Positions 38,549-51,771 are shown, counted from the first letter of the stretch. The stretch: 64,000 nt of DNA from Parapristionchus giblindavisi (GCA_943737045.1 CALSFV010000041.1:620001-684000); one strand, 5' to 3'. Program-made: numbers and translations. Notes: generated by a model from the sequence alone, not told the origin.

Positions 38549-40717
38549 ATGAGTCGGGTCATTCAATATCTTCTCTGTTTATCGATAACGATTACCTTGG
38601 TACATTCTGCCTGTTCACCATCTGATCACCCAAGGTAAGCTTTTCGACTTCTCACTCTCACATAATCGTTTATGCTCTCTCGTTGTCATAGAATAATGGA
38701 AAATTCGAATTTGGCGTTTCCATTTTCGTCTTTCCGGGTACTTTTTTAGCGTGTGGAAATTTGCCGATTTCGGGTTTCCACTATTTTTTAACGAACCGTA
38801 AGTTTTCGATGATAATTTCAGTTGTGTTGGATGGAAGAAGAACGGATTCTGCAACGGAGCCTATTCAAAGGATATGATCCAAAAATACTGTCCGTCTTGT
38901 GCTGGATCAGGTTGCCCTAATGCTAATCCCTCACCTGGAGGCACCGGAGGACCTGCAAAGACTAAGGCACCTTTCGTCGAAAACAAAAAGTAAGTTAAAA
39001 GAAATTGGTATTCCCTGCAGCGAACTTCTGAAGGGAAACTTTATAATTTAAAATTGGCGATAACAGGAAGTACTTTTAATTATCATTCTGAACTAATCGA
39101 GAGTTCAATGATAGTCGGATCCTTTTTCTAATATACTTACAAACTCCATTTAAGCTGCCCCAAATGGGCGACGAATGTGGATCAAGCTTTCTGTCTTTCC
39201 GATGTTATCACAGACACGATGAAGAGCACTTACTGCAAGGATACATGCAAATACGAATTGGTTTGTTCATTTATATGGTAGTTCGTTTTTAGTAGAACAA
39301 GAAGGAAACAGTGATTGTTTACAAATACGTCCAAGGGGATTCGTATCTGTACACTATGGGTACACATTCTTTCGGGTTACCATTAGGCTAAACGAACTTA
39401 TTTGTGGCCGAGGAATTACCGTTTTAAAATTGTAGTAAAGGATAACGGGTATTCCAAAGTCAGAAAAGGCAGGGAGGGGGGGGGGGACAATTTATTCAGC
39501 ACGAGGTCCCTCCTGATAACTTGAGGTGCATTAAAATCTCCTCTTTTCTTTAAAAGAGAGCTGCCACAATGGAATTTCCGTGTTAGTTGTGAGTTAGCGC
39601 AGTGATAATCGAGAGTGAAGACAAATATTTGGTTTCAATTTTTTTTACACCCATTCTTTTGATATTTGCAATATATTATATTTTCTCATGCAAGTACATT
39701 TTATATGCGTTAGGTTAATGTAGCGACGTAAAATGGACAAAATCGCGCATTTTTTGAGTACGCATTGTATTTCCGGTCAATCTGGACTGTGTTTCAACAC
39801 GGTACATTTGTCATGCTACACAATCATGAAATTCCACGTTTGCTAATAGTTCCATTTCCCGGCTATTAACAATAAGCACCCTCTCCTATGATTAAACAAA
39901 AGTGTTCCTGAACATTTATTTGAAGCTTGCTTCATCTTTATTTATCTCACTTTTATAAAACAACTCCATATACACTTTCCGGAAAGAAGTATGATATGGT
40001 AAAAGATTGAGAAAAATAAAGTTGCAGAACCCGACGGACGATTGCGTCATTTACTACTCAGACAAAGATGGCAAGGAACTTCAACCTAACATGGGTGTCG
40101 CGACTGGCTTTGCTGGGGCTAGTGGAACGACTGCGGAAGACATTGTATGTAATGATAATATTTATACGTTTTCATAAAATATGTAATACAACGCTTTGTG
40201 ATAAATGAAACGATGATGATGTCGAAAACAAAAAAAGTGGTGAGATACGACATGCATATATTTTTGAATAAAATTAATACAAACTAATGTTTTTCAGATA
40301 CAATATGTTTATGTGAAGACAGGAGCAACGCTAACATTACAGAAAGAAGATGATACAGTTATTGGAGCGTAAGTAGTTTATGCTCTCATTCAAGTTATTC
40401 TTTTGTATTAATAATTGTTGAGAAAAAAGACAAGCTCATGCAACAGAACCTGAAGGTATCAAATTTTGCACAAAACTATATGAAAATGAATTTCCTATCG
40501 TATTTAGATACCTTATCTAATTTCTTAATTAACTTAATGAATGTATTTATACTTAATGCAATGAATGAAATTAAATATTGATTTAGTATTCACGATACAA
40601 ATATAAGTTCTTCCACTCAAACATCTTTCTTTTTTTAGACCTTTCGTTGGAGACAATAAGTTCTTGAAACTTACCACAGCGAATACAGAAGTTGAGAAGA
40701 TGAAATGTGAAAAATGA
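38549..40717 (+). CDS. Secreted protein with two ShKT domains, 208 aa
   Basis: Secreted cysteine-rich protein. Exons: 38549-38634, 38822-38989, 39155-39260, 40028-40144, 40298-40368, 40639-40717; 627 bp, phases consistent. A signal peptide (MSRVIQYLLCLSITITLVHS, ending VHS/A) is followed by a first ShKT-like module (CVGWKKNGFCNGAYSKDMIQ, then KYCPSC). A Gly/Pro linker (GGTGGP) leads to a second module (CPKWATNVDQAFCLSDVITD, then TMKSTYCKDTC). The C-terminal ~80 residues have few cysteines and no domain I recognise. ShKT modules occur in many nematode secreted proteins and enzymes; here no catalytic domain is attached. CTTACAG 11 bases before the ATG could be a trans-splice acceptor. Function unknown. 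Confidence 0.88.
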
Positions 40718-41526
40718 TTTCACTCAAAAGTCAAAAATCAGAAAGGAGTGTATTACAGCATTTATTGATTCCCTTTTCTTTAATATGGAAAAAATAAATA
40801 CATTTTTTATTCGTTTTGTTTTCTCTATGAAATTCACAAAACAAGCCGTCAAACCAGTAAGAAACTTTCAAGATGCAAATTATATCTAATAATGACAGCT
40901 TGTAATTTTCTAAATAGTGTAAGATTGTTTTTGTATTGTGCGTATAAAATGTACTTGCATAAGAAAATGACAAAAGGGGCTCTGAGGAACGGAATTCGCT
41001 CAAAGACTAGATCTCGCCCAACTCTCGATTGTCTCTCAGCTGCCTCTCACCTAACCCGGCTGATCTTCGCCGCGCGCTGTTTGACATATAAAACAGATTG
41101 GCATAGTTTCTGAACCATGCAAAACAAGAAATAGTCTCTTCTACAAATAAAACAAGTGATTTTTATACGCTCAATACATTTTATGAATAGGTATGTCGAT
41201 TTATTATATTTACGGAATTTAACACGACATTTTATATCTTTTCCACTTACAACAGATTCGCGGATTAAATTTGTTTCTTTCAATGGCATGGAAGAGCTGG
41301 AATGATCTTTAAATCGAAAATAACGTTTTAAAAATAATTATGATAATGATAATAACAATAAGTTTTTTCTCTATTTTTCTCTTTGAATTAAATATTAACG
41401 CAGTGAAAATAGCGGAGTATTCTATCGTTGTTTCTATAGGTATGTTTTAAAGAGCAAAGTATTGTATTATATTATACTATTTACATTATTACAAAACCTG
41501 CTAGTATTCTACTCGTGATGTACATA
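40718..41526. other. Intergenic, no gene recognised
   Basis: 3' flank of the ShKT gene, a moderately GC-rich stretch (41000-41070) without ORF support, then AT-rich DNA up to the mariner relic. Confidence 0.5.
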
Positions 41527-42400
41527 TTAGGTTCGTGGGAAAGTCTTTGTCTATGGTTTTCTATTTTCACTGCTCGTTGCTGATGCTGATGACTTTGGCA
41601 TTCCCTGGTTAGCGATTATGTGCCTTTGCAGTAAGCAACTCCACATTTCCTTCCCTTCAGTCAAGCTATAGTAGAGCAACAACGTACGTAAATAGCACCA
41701 TCCAAGTCAGTCATGGTATACTTCACCTCTTCCTATCCGACACCAAGATGAAGGATTCGGAGATCCTCACCCACACTGCAACACCATCGAGAAATGGTTT
41801 CATCTCTTCATAGCATGTGATGAGAAGTGGGTCCACTACGATAACAACCACAGGAGAGCCGAGCGGGTTGGATAAGGAGAGACCCCACAGGATGTCTTCA
41901 AACCAAACATGGACGACCAGAAAATCATGCCGTTAATGTGGTGGAGAGTAGATGGTGTCACCAACGGGCATGCTGCTCCCTGAGTGCATGACAATTACCA
42001 GGGCCTAGTACATCACACAGCTACAGAATCTGAAGAAGGTAGTCGATCATTCACGCCTGGAAGACCAACAAATGTATTATCATCATGTTAACGCCTGTCC
42101 CCATGTCTTCATTAAAGTCAAGCAAAAACTGGCTGGTTCTCCCTCACCCTCCGTATTCTCCTGACTTGGTCCCGTCGAATTACTGGCTTTTCGTAGACCT
42201 GACGCCCTTCGAGATAAGGCCTTCAATTGCCGTGGAAATATCGAGGCTGCTTTGCTTCGCGCCCAGCTGGATTCTACAGCTACGGGATCCATAAGTTGAA
42301 GGAATGTTGGACATAAGATGCCAATATAATTGATCTCGTGTTATTGCATCCTCGAAGAAATTAAGTTTTGAAAAATAGACAAAGACTCCCGCCAAACTAA
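41527..42400 (+). mobile_element. Internally deleted mariner, 874 bp
   Basis: Ends TTAGGTTCGTGGGAAAGTCT and the imperfect complement (AGACTCCCGCCAAACTAA) are flanked by TA (41525-41526, 42401-42402). Transposase remnants in several frames include CDEKWVHYDN-like sequence near 41818 and PPYSPDLVPSNYWLF near 42140. Many stops. It belongs to the same family as the split copy at 781-5604 and serves as its uninterrupted reference. Confidence 0.9.
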
Positions 42401-42698
42401 TATTTGTGAAAAGTTTGAGAAATAAAACGTAAAATTCGAACAGTTAAGCACAGGTTTGAATAATAGAAGGCTGATTTTAACATAAAAAGTAGCGCAATAT
42501 GGTACAAAGTTGTGACAGTGCCAAAATGACGTTATTCGGCAAAAAGCAAACAGATATGGCCTTTCAATGAACTTCGTGCTCCTCTGAATGACTAAACGTG
42601 AAAGACATACAAATAATGTATGTTTATTTGGGATGAAAACGGCTGGAAATATAAAGGTTTGCTAGGAAAACTGTTGAACGGTGTAGTTGTAGTGCACT

Positions 42699-43296
42699 AT
42701 GCTCATCTCACATTTCGCAGCAGTTATGGTATTGTCAACTGTTTATGCAAGCTATCCCTTGTACATTGATGAACTCGAGCCACTAGTGAATTTATCTGAT
42801 AGAAGACAATTGGACATTTTGGATGATGATGACTATACACCGAGGTAAAATGAATTTTCCCCTATTTTTGATTTTATATTATCTCTAATTTTTTCAGGTC
42901 ACAATTGCAGTCGAAATTTCAAACAATTCTCAAAAGACAGAATGCTACTGTTCAGGTTTGGTCGCATGCAAAATTATACACATTATCATAAAATTTATGT
43001 TAAAATACAGGATAATATTGATTACAATGTTGTTTGGCTTAGAAATTCTGTCAATGTGTTATATTTGTATATTCTAGTTTGTTTTTCGTTCGATTAATTT
43101 AATTTTAATATTCCAGTCACAATACCATGCGATAGTTCAATTGAAAGAACAGCAGCGTAATAGGATGAACTCTATGAGGATACAGGACGAGACCCAGAAT
43201 GGAGATTTGAATGTGATCAATCAGATCAAAGCCGTCATGGCGGATCTCAGTCTGAGTGAAAGAGAAGCAGAAGAGAAAGTTCGGACATTGAATTGA
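42699..43296 (+). CDS. Small secreted helical protein, 127 aa
   Basis: Three exons (42699-42844, 42898-42955, 43117-43296; 384 bp, phases consistent). A signal peptide (MLISHFAAVMVLSTVYA) precedes an acidic stretch (DILDDDDYTP) and a charged, glutamine-rich segment likely to be helical or coiled (QSQYHAIVQLKEQQRNRM, then LSLSEREAEEKVRTL at the end). One NAT sequon. No cysteines in the mature part. The helical pattern is faintly like SXP/RAL-2 proteins, but I see no diagnostic motif, so the family is left open. Confidence 0.75.
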
Positions 43297-43584
43297 ATGG
43301 TAGAAGAATGGATAGTGATAGTAATGAGATCTATGGATAGTATGTATTGTTGGATCATACAAACAATTACTTTGAGAACGGTTATTGAAAAATATGTACC
43401 GCATGTAACCGTTTAAATTTTGCAATAAAACATATTATTTGCAACTCTTTGACAAGTTTTTTCCAACGAATAAAGTACATTATTAATTAATCATGTTACA
43501 ATCTTATATCACTGAGAAATCATCGAACATTGAAGAGCACGAAGCTAGGAAGTGCAGTAACGTTTTAACTCTCAAGAAATTGGC

Positions 43585-43695
43585 GCTATTGGTATTATAG
43601 ATCATAATCACTTTCAATCACTTTCTTCTACGATACAATTTATTTTGTACGTGATGAGTGGTTAGTTCTAAACTTTCTCAAGCTCAACAATAGTG
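43585..43695 (+). repeat. Direct repeat, copy 1 (partner 45576-45690)
   Basis: The block from TATAGATCATAATCACTTTC through TTTATTTTGTACGTGAT to GTGGTTAGTTCTAAACTTTC and GCTCAACAATA recurs 2 kb downstream. The two copies bracket the palindrome at 44116-45217 and the inverted-repeat end at 45330-45478. Sequence just before it (CATCGAACATTGAAGA, AAGAAATTGGCGC) also resembles 4590-4660, inside the 1014-5113 element. Confidence 0.7.
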
Positions 43696-44115
43696 GACAG
43701 AGAGGGAGAGTGAGAATGAAAATTGATGAAATTGGAATGGACTGATATGCATGCAATGCAAATTATGCAAGGACGTAGCTATCCATGGGTAGTTCATTAA
43801 ATCTTATCTAGCAGAATATGACTGATCAGAAGAAAATGAACAAAGAACAATTCATGTTAATAGTGCCCCTTGTACCTTGTCTGCACGCCCTGACTAATAA
43901 TCAGTCGCTCTTCCTACAACCATTCCTTCTCATGTGATTCTGCGTTTGATAAGGGTCGTTGTATTGTATTATTATTGCAGTGTACTAGAGGAAAAGGCCG
44001 TTTCGCACCACTGTCATAAGAAGGATTTGGAATAAGTTTCACTATGATAGTAAAAGGTTCGAGCATAATTCCCTTTTAGTTTCATTTTCTTAGATTTTTC
44101 TTTTTTTTTTCTGTA

Positions 44116-45217
44116 TATCAGGCCTGTCACGAGAGAATCGACCTGAAGCTCGGAATTGAGAAATATTACAAAACAAGTTCTCTCCAGTTTTATTCTTGTT
44201 TAGGCATGTTCTACCATCCCCCAAAGTCCCATTGTGTAAATATCATTCTGGGGCTCCCTACACCGGGTCGGTCATCCGGGAACCCAACTTTGAATTCAAA
44301 TATCTCGGTTCAGGTGCATTTCTGTGAAAAACTGTCAAGAGGGTAACCCCCGCTATTTTTCCGAGCTCTATCGATCTAAACAAACCAGAAGTCATGAAAG
44401 TGCTTCCGAACAGCGCTACACTCTAGGCAAAATAACTCAAAACCTGTCGATTCGGCGCGGACGAGCCTGAAATATGTTATGTAACTTTTCGAGGGCTACA
44501 AAATGAGTGGTTTACGAAAAAAATACGTTAATGCGTTCGTATGGTTCATCCCGCTGGAAATTTCCTGATGATTTGAAGTCCTTTTCGCCCAACCACAATC
44601 TCTCGTTTCACACACTCTCTCGCCAGAGAGTGAAAGAAATAAAGGGAAGAGAAAGGGAGACAATGATATGTTTCATTCCGCACCGCGCGCTCGAGACCGT
44701 GCGGTGTAGAATGGAATGGAATGAAATGAAAAGGAATGGGCGAGAGAGTGTGTAAAACGAGAGATTGTGGGTGTCGAAAATGACTTCAAATCATCAGGAA
44801 ATTTCCAAGGGGATGAACCATACGAACGCATCAACGTATTTTTTTCGTAAACCACTCATTTTGTAGCCCTCGAAAAGTTACATAACATATTTCAGGCTCG
44901 TCCGCGCCGAATCGACAGGTTTTGAGTTATTTTGCCCAGGGTGTAGCACTGTTCTGAAACACTTTCATGACTTCTGGTTTGTTTAGATCAATAGAGCTCG
45001 GAAAAACAGCGGGGGTTACCTTCGTGGTAATTTTTCACATAAATGCACCTGAACAGAGATATTTCAGTTCAAAGTTGGGTTGATATTCACACAATGGCAC
45101 TTTGGGGGATGGTAGGACATACCTAGAGGTACCGAAAACTGCTAACTCATTTCATGTTTTTCGCCCCATTCCGAAAAATAGCCATTTTAGGTCGATTCTC
45201 TCGTGATAGGCCTGATA
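44116..45217. repeat. 1.1-kb palindromic foldback element
   Basis: TATCAGGCCTG at the left and CAGGCCTGATA at the right are flanked by TA. The arms mirror each other almost completely to a centre near 44660, for example GGCAAAATAACTCAAAACCT near 44425 against its complement near 44920. It has no coding capacity; ORFs are mirrored. It would extrude as one long hairpin. Confidence 0.88.
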
Positions 45218-45329
45218 TAAAAAAATTATTTAAAGAAATTTACTAATATCGAATAATTGTAATTAAATAATTGAATAATTGCAATAAATTATCATTGTAC
45301 ATATTTATTGTATGCCTAATAATCACAGC

Positions 45330-45478
45330 TGAGTGAACGTGCTCCGCAAACCGCGAACTTTCTGGTCAAGTTTTCCAAAACTTCTGTTCGATGTTTTGAG
45401 AGCGAGAATTAGAGAAAACATTTCGAAGAAAAGAACTTTCGAACTTTTTCGCGAACTTTTGACATGTTGCATTGGCCA
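45330..45478 (+). repeat. Second copy of the 1014-5113 element's right end
   Basis: GAGCGAGAATTAGAGAAAA, then GAACTTTTTCGCGAACTTTT and TTGCATTGGCCACAG parallel 5025-5113. The shared GGCCACAG end helps define the terminus. The left end was not found, so this may be a truncated or short non-autonomous derivative. Confidence 0.7.
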
Positions 45479-45575
45479 CAGACTTATATCCAAAATAAAA
45501 TACTTAAGGACTCTGACCTATCAGGTCTCATCGGATAAAAAGAAACTGATTGAAATGACATTGTTCTTCTCTTGA

Positions 45576-45690
45576 TTGATACTATAAATCATAATGTGTT
45601 CAATCACTTTCTTCTACCTTTAAATTTATTTTGTACGTGATATTCGAGTGGTTAGTTCTAAACTTTCTCACGCTCAACAATATTCTCAAT
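45576..45690 (+). repeat. Direct repeat, copy 2
   Basis: Partner of 43585-43695; both contain TTTTGTACGTGAT and GTGGTTAGTTCTAAACTTTC. Confidence 0.7.
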
Positions 45691-47116
45691 CAAGTACCGT
45701 CTCTTATTTTCTTGCTTGGTTTTGAGCGCATACTTTATGTGCTTGTCAATATGTGCATCAGACTTAAAACCTTATTCTTTGAAAATACCGTTCTGTAATA
45801 TTTTTTTACAAATTTAATAAAAGAGAAAACATATGAAATATGGGAGAGCTTGCAAAAAAAGGGAAAATTTGCAATTTTGAAAAAAGTGCGGGGATCATAA
45901 TCATTATGATATACAGCCTCCAAACAGTTCATTCTGGATATCTAAAAGGAGAATGACCTCTTTCAATGGTCTCTTCAACGGTCTACGCTCTATCGTTGTT
46001 AGAGAACAGAGAAATAGTGTGGGCAACGAAGAGACCATTGAGAGAGGTCACTCACTCTCTTCTTTTTACAGATTTGCAACAAGGATGAGATAACAAAAGA
46101 CGGAAAAAAGTTGCAAATACAGAAACAAATAGAAATGTTCGACGTGATTTCATTTGAAAAATCAGTGTTCTTTGGTAAATTTTTATGCTGACAAAATGTT
46201 CTCGGGGGAATTGAACTCTACTGCAAAAAGTAATAGCAACTAGCACTTACAACTTTACCACAGACCGGTTGAAAATGAGACTCAACCCTTCCGCCTATGA
46301 AAATGATTATCCACCCTTCCCATGGAAGGTTGTTTGATCGTGCGGCGGATATGTGACGGTTTTTTTTCAAAATCGATCAATTACAGCTTTTGAAAGTTGA
46401 TACTTGCTGAGTCGATCATACAAATTATCGCTATGCTGGTCTCTCCACATAATTTCAACCACCAAAGAAACCATTCCTTAGTTAAAGTACAAGAGATTAT
46501 ACACTTATAAAACAATCACAGTTTCAGTTTCTCACCTGTTCCATTTTCTCTATGATTTCCTTATTTTTCGTGGAATTTTCCCAATAAACGATTGTTGCAT
46601 TTCATTGATATGCATTTATTTTACATCAAAATTCAATTAAAAATCAAATATATATCGTATTAATATCAGTACATTCTCACCTGACTAATAACTTTATCCG
46701 ACTTTTAGAAAAAAAGAATTACAAGAAATAAAAGAATAAGCGGAAAATTTAAATACAATATATTGTAATAATCGTTATGGCGCGATTTGCTTAATTAGAG
46801 TATAACATAATTAAAAAATAATTAGTTTACGGTTTTCACTGTGTAAATAAAAAAAATAATTCCTATTTATTATAGATTCTTGAGCAACGGAAACTTGAAA
46901 TTGACTTCAACCCCTTTCTTATGACAAATATTTTGAACTATTGAGTTAACTTGCACCCCGCGTATCAAATCTTACGATCTAACTCTTATAAAAATACATT
47001 ACACTAAAATCTTATAGTTTGGAAACAAATTTACATAATGAATTTCGTAAAATTGAAATGAAAAAGCAATTGCAATGAAAATATAGACCCCAATGATGAT
47101 ACACGTTGATTGATTT
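45691..47116. other. No gene recognised
   Basis: AT-rich. 46196-46270 on the minus strand has a weak tRNA-like pair of boxes (TGTGGTAAAGT and GAGTTCAATTCCC) without a full cloverleaf, probably a SINE head. Confidence 0.4.
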
Positions 47117-48976
47117 TTACTTGTAATGCCCGGACATTCGAACTGTCGTGTCCGTTGTCTTATGTATCAACGTAGACGATGGGCCTGATCGAATCAGACG
47201 TCGTCGAGTCTCTGCTGAAGTGAGAAGAAGCATCCATGGATGAGCGAATGATAAGGAGAATGCAAGGAATGGATATGTACTCCTTACGAATTCGAGTAAC
47301 TGAAATTAGATGGGATATAAGACCGCACACTTTCAGCTAATAAACTTTGCTTTACGTGCCTACGCCGTAACCTTTAAACCTAATGATGCGGATGCGGCGG
47401 AGGAGGTTACGGCTTACTATTAGGCGCGTAACGCAAATGTAACGATGCATTAGATTACTTGCATAGGTAGGAAAGTGAATCTTTAAATAAGTACATGAAA
47501 TTCCCTAAAATGTGCTGAAGCAACACTATATAACTATTATGTACATTGGTATATTTCTCTCAATGTAGCCAACAATAAGCTTTGTCATGGAAGACACTAC
47601 CACGGAAAAAGTGTATTTTAGTCTGATTGAGTGTATTGAAAGTTGTGCCGCGCGTGGAAAAATCTGACTAACCGATGCATAATCACGTATAACATAGAGA
47701 ATAACGTAGAACGAAGTGACTCCACACATAATTATGAATAGAGTAAATCCAGTTAAAAGCAGGGCTATCTCCCTCTGTTTTTGTTTAGAGGATGAATACT
47801 GTGCAGTCATGTTTGCTCTGAAACTATTATCATTGCACATACTGTACATTCTCCGATAGTGTCAAATATTATAGCTTCGTGCATTCCTTTGATTTTCAAA
47901 ATGCAGTAATAGAAAACTAACAATCCGTTCTTCCGAAGTGAAAATCCAATTGCTATGTAGCACACTGCAGATATGACTGCGACGCTCAGTGTTATGAATA
48001 CGGCACATGTTGTATTGAACTACAAAATGGTTTATTTTGTTTAAACGAATTGTTTATTCTTCAAGGAAGAAACGTAATAAATGAATCAACCAATGGATAA
48101 TCCATTGATGAAAGCTTACTTGAACATCATCTGGGTCGGTGCCCCTGGCCAATGTGTATGTAGTATTATCTACATAAAATGGTGCAGGACCTGAAATTAT
48201 TCTAAAACGAAAACGTCATTGCCAATCCAAAAAATAGTGTTGACATAAATTAGTTGTCCTCTAACCTTGAACAAAAAGGATGAGCGAAACGAAAGGCAAT
48301 GGGCAAGTTAAATGCACGACAGCAAATAGCGCTTGTACTATACTGTTGTCGCTCTGAACGAAAGTATTTTAAAGGTACATAAGATAGTTATCACCAGGGA
48401 TAAACTCTTGATATGAATAACAGTCATACAACGATGAAGTGACATTGATAGAACTCCGAAACTCTGCGCATAAATGAAATAGTAGATATATGCATAGAAA
48501 AGACGAGGAACTAACTGAAATGGATCATATAAAGATCTGATCGATCGCTAAAATATGCTAAAAACTCTTGCCGTTCCATTTGTTGAGATCAGAAAGTCCC
48601 ACGCTTCCGGACAGTCCATGGCAGCCGTTGTAATGGTGTAGGTTAAAACGAAACCTATGTCGGCAACCGCCTGAATAGTGGACTGGTACTTATGTATAAG
48701 GTTTGCACGTTCGCCTTTTTCAGTCCATCAAATGAACAAAAAAACCGCAGTAGCTCTTCACTATTGCAAACGAGTCAATACCTAGCACTACTAATATTCT
48801 ATCTAAAATGTTACTTGTGTTATGGCGATTCTGAAGAAGAAGGAATTACGCCGCCGCCTGATATTTATGCAGAGGATTCTTATATAAATAATGATAGAAG
48901 GAACTGAAACAACACCCAGGAATATATAAGTGACGACCTTCACAAAAGGAAGTTCGAAGGTTCGATTTCTATCCAT
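47117..48976 (-). CDS. Serpentine (7TM) receptor, srv/srg-like, 323 aa
   Basis: Complete eight-exon chemoreceptor-type GPCR gene. Exons (minus strand): 48815-48976, 48566-48670, 48395-48514, 48266-48353, 48120-48190, 47922-48019, 47673-47817, 47117-47299; 972 bp, phases consistent. The start follows a short extracellular MDRNRTFELPF; TM1 ends SIIIYIRILCINI. LSMSLHRCMTVIH after TM3 is the srv/srg R-position motif. The second extracellular loop has NTT and CAVFIT. The third cytoplasmic loop (SSSKQKQREIALLL) precedes TM6, and TM7 (TYPFLAFSLSFAHPWMLLLT) leads to a basic Ser/Thr-rich tail. It is not close in sequence to the 30-kb receptor. The last intron holds a GC-rich small palindrome (about 47355-47440). 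Confidence 0.88.
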
Positions 48977-49310
48977 TTTCCTGCACTAAAAGAAAGTTAA
49001 ACTTCTTTTTTTGAAACTGCATGAAGGGGAGGAGCATGAGATATACGGGAGTTTGAATGTATTCTACTTGGGATTGATCTCACGATATCTGAACCGCTGT
49101 CCAATCAGCAAGTTTTTTTTACAAAGCCACGTTAAGTATGAAATGCATTAATTAGAAATTCCTTTCGATAGCCGAATAATGGTAATAAATGGAAGGGGGC
49201 GAAAATGTGTATGAAATATTGTGATTCTTTACTTTTTAACAATAAGTAGAAATTCAAGATAACAAAGATCACTAAATCTCAAATGTCTGACACTTTCTTG
49301 ATTGGCCTTG

Positions 49311-49860
49311 ACAAGGGAATGGTCTCAACTCACCATGGAGTTATGACTAGAGGCATATATCATTCGAACCGTCATGTGATTCTGTCTGGAAATCCGTCGA
49401 GTTTACTTGCCACGAGCTTCTGGTATTCGATAAAATCAATAAAGAAATGTTGTATTTCGAGATTTGGTAGGCAAACGTAAGATTTAGTTCCCTGTTCAAT
49501 GAACCTTGTAGTGTAGTGTGCAAGGTGCAGATATGTAGTATGTTGGTTCTCGGTTCGTTCCCACCTCGCATCCAATCTTTTGCAACCATTTTACAAAATT
49601 TAAGGCAAAGTCTGTTTCTGTATTTTTTCCAAAAATATATATTTTTTATTGCACTACGCTACAAGGTTCATTAACCAGAGAACTGAATCTTCAGTTTACC
49701 TACTAAAGCCTAGAAATACAACATTTCATTATCGATTTTCTCGAATACCAGAAGCTCGTGGCAAGTAAACTCAACGGATTTCCAGGCAGAATCACATGAC
49801 AGTTCGAATGGTATAAGTCTCTAGTCATAACTCCATGGTGAGTTGATGTCATTCCCTTGT
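49311..49860. repeat. 550-bp palindromic element
   Basis: Arms of about 180 bp: ACAAGGGAATGG at the left and its imperfect complement ending ATTCCCTTGT at the right, with CACCATGGAGTTATGACTAG and CCACGAGCTTCTGGTATTCG mirrored. The roughly 200-bp centre contains no ORF of interest. The ACAAGG terminus is shared with the elements at 33236 and 56836. Confidence 0.82.
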
Positions 49861-50280
49861 GAGCAGTACAGCATTGTGGCATACATAATGCGGTGATTAT
49901 GATGAATTCGCCAGCACCTACAACCCTAAGCCATGTATGTTACCGATACCATTATCAAAGTACTGTTCAACCTTTTTCGTTAGAATGTTTTATTAAATGA
50001 GGATATTCTCTAATGTTTTCATGAACAAACTGTGAAGATAAAAATATCGCAAAAGTTAATCTACGCGAATTTTGGTAATACTAAACTGCTAAGTAATTTG
50101 TTTGCGGAGGCACAAAATGATCTGAGTCATATGACGCTATGAGACATCGCAACAACAGCATTTACATAATCCAATGCACCTCATATTGGCTAGAATAAAA
50201 GGCGCCTAAACAGACATTCATCATATATCTTCTGGTTAGCCCCTGTTTCTCTGTTTCTTCCAGTATATTCAAACGATAAA

Positions 50281-51010
50281 ATGACGTCAATTTCATCAGT
50301 ATCTGAGTTCCTCAACACATGCAAAATTGTAGACGCCACTACAGTAAGCAATATTTTTAAACAATTAGTTTCTCTCATTTACTTGTTGTTTCAAATGTTG
50401 TAGCATCTTTTTGATGATGGACATTCACTGGTGGAGAAAGAAAGCGAGAGAGTGGAGAGTTTCAAATTAGCTCGGGGCGTGATTTTAAAATATTTGATTG
50501 CAGGATCTAACCAATATGCTTGGTTCGAGTACAGATGTCGAGAACGAAAACACTCCAATAGTTGAAGACAATCAAGAGAAAAAACGCTCGGTAGCCCAAT
50601 TCTTGGAAGACCTGACTGGCTTGGTGAGAAAGTCATTTTGGATTCAATTTCAATTATAATTTATTAATTTTATCGAACACTTATTGTCTATCAGGAATTC
50701 ACCCGTATGTTTGATACCAATACAGAAGAAGAAGTCAAAGAAGAAGAAACAGATGAAGATGAAGACCATGAAGTGAGAAAAAGTTCGGTTAGTGAATTCT
50801 TGGATGGACTGAGTGCACTGGTAAGAAAGTCATGGCATTTTCCCTACAAATATCCGCAATTGTGCTATAATTTCAATGAACTTCTATTATGTGCATATTT
50901 ATTATTCAATGTTATGTGATAGTATACCTTGCATTATCGTATAATGCGATGTTCAATTTCAGACAAGTATCACCAAAACAATACCCATGAGAGGAGGGTC
51001 GATGCAATAA
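50281..51010 (+). CDS. Small acidic protein with a motif repeated in three exons, 118 aa
   Basis: Four phase-0 exons: 50281-50343, 50504-50623, 50695-50820, 50963-51010 (357 bp). TTTCTTCCAG, 18 bases before the ATG, looks like a trans-splice acceptor. One motif occurs once in each of the first three exons: SVSEFLNTC, SVAQFLEDLTGL and SVSEFLDGLSAL, in exons 2 and 3 placed right before the donor site. Exons 2 and 3 therefore look like a tandem exon duplication. Between the repeats lies an acidic stretch (EEEVKEEETDEDEDHE). No signal peptide or membrane segment. Family unknown; a short-linear-motif or regulatory protein is possible. Confidence 0.7.
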
Positions 51011-51771
51011 CTCTGAATGACTCATTAACCCTGTTTCAACAATGTTTTGCAATGTAATATACGAATTATTTATTGATATCAATAAAGCATATTCACCACA
51101 AACAAATTTCAATGTCACTTTGTAAAAAGAGGACTTTATTTTATTTTGCTTCTTCATCTCTGTAAACTGCTTTCTTGATAGTTATTAATCTTATCAGAGT
51201 GGGTGTATGAAGGAGAAAGTGAAACTATGATCACATCTACCTGAATACAAAACCAATTTTGACTAAAATTATAGATTAATTATCATACAAATAGTTGAGC
51301 GATCGAATGAACAACGTCGTTATTTTGTCAAATGTATAACTGTAATGAATGTTGTATTATTACCGCTGACATAGCAAAAATAAATAAACAAAATCATTTG
51401 CTCATGATACTGATTCGATTATCGATTACTTCTTCGACTGCCCTATTTGTCATAGTATGACTAATTCTTGGGTACGACAAACCCGAGTTGAATAGCAATG
51501 AAGTGACATTTAAAAAAAATTTATTTTGTGTGTGCACATTTCCTAATAATAATAATAAAATTTACGATGAAGGAATCCTTTATGTGATTATTGCAAATCT
51601 AGGCCAAGTATGTAGTCACTACTCTTTATCGAAATGAAATTCGTGAAAATTCGAAACAACACAAGAATCGCGTGCTGATTAATCGTTGAGAATAGTCACC
51701 GACATTCAGTGATCAGTTTAAAAAAGGACTTTTCTAGAGGCTTTATGAAAGACAAATCGATTTCACTTGGT

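Noticed and set aside
48692..48907. 71-codon plus-strand ORF
   Set aside because: Antisense to exon 1 of the minus-strand serpentine receptor, which has full splice and family support.
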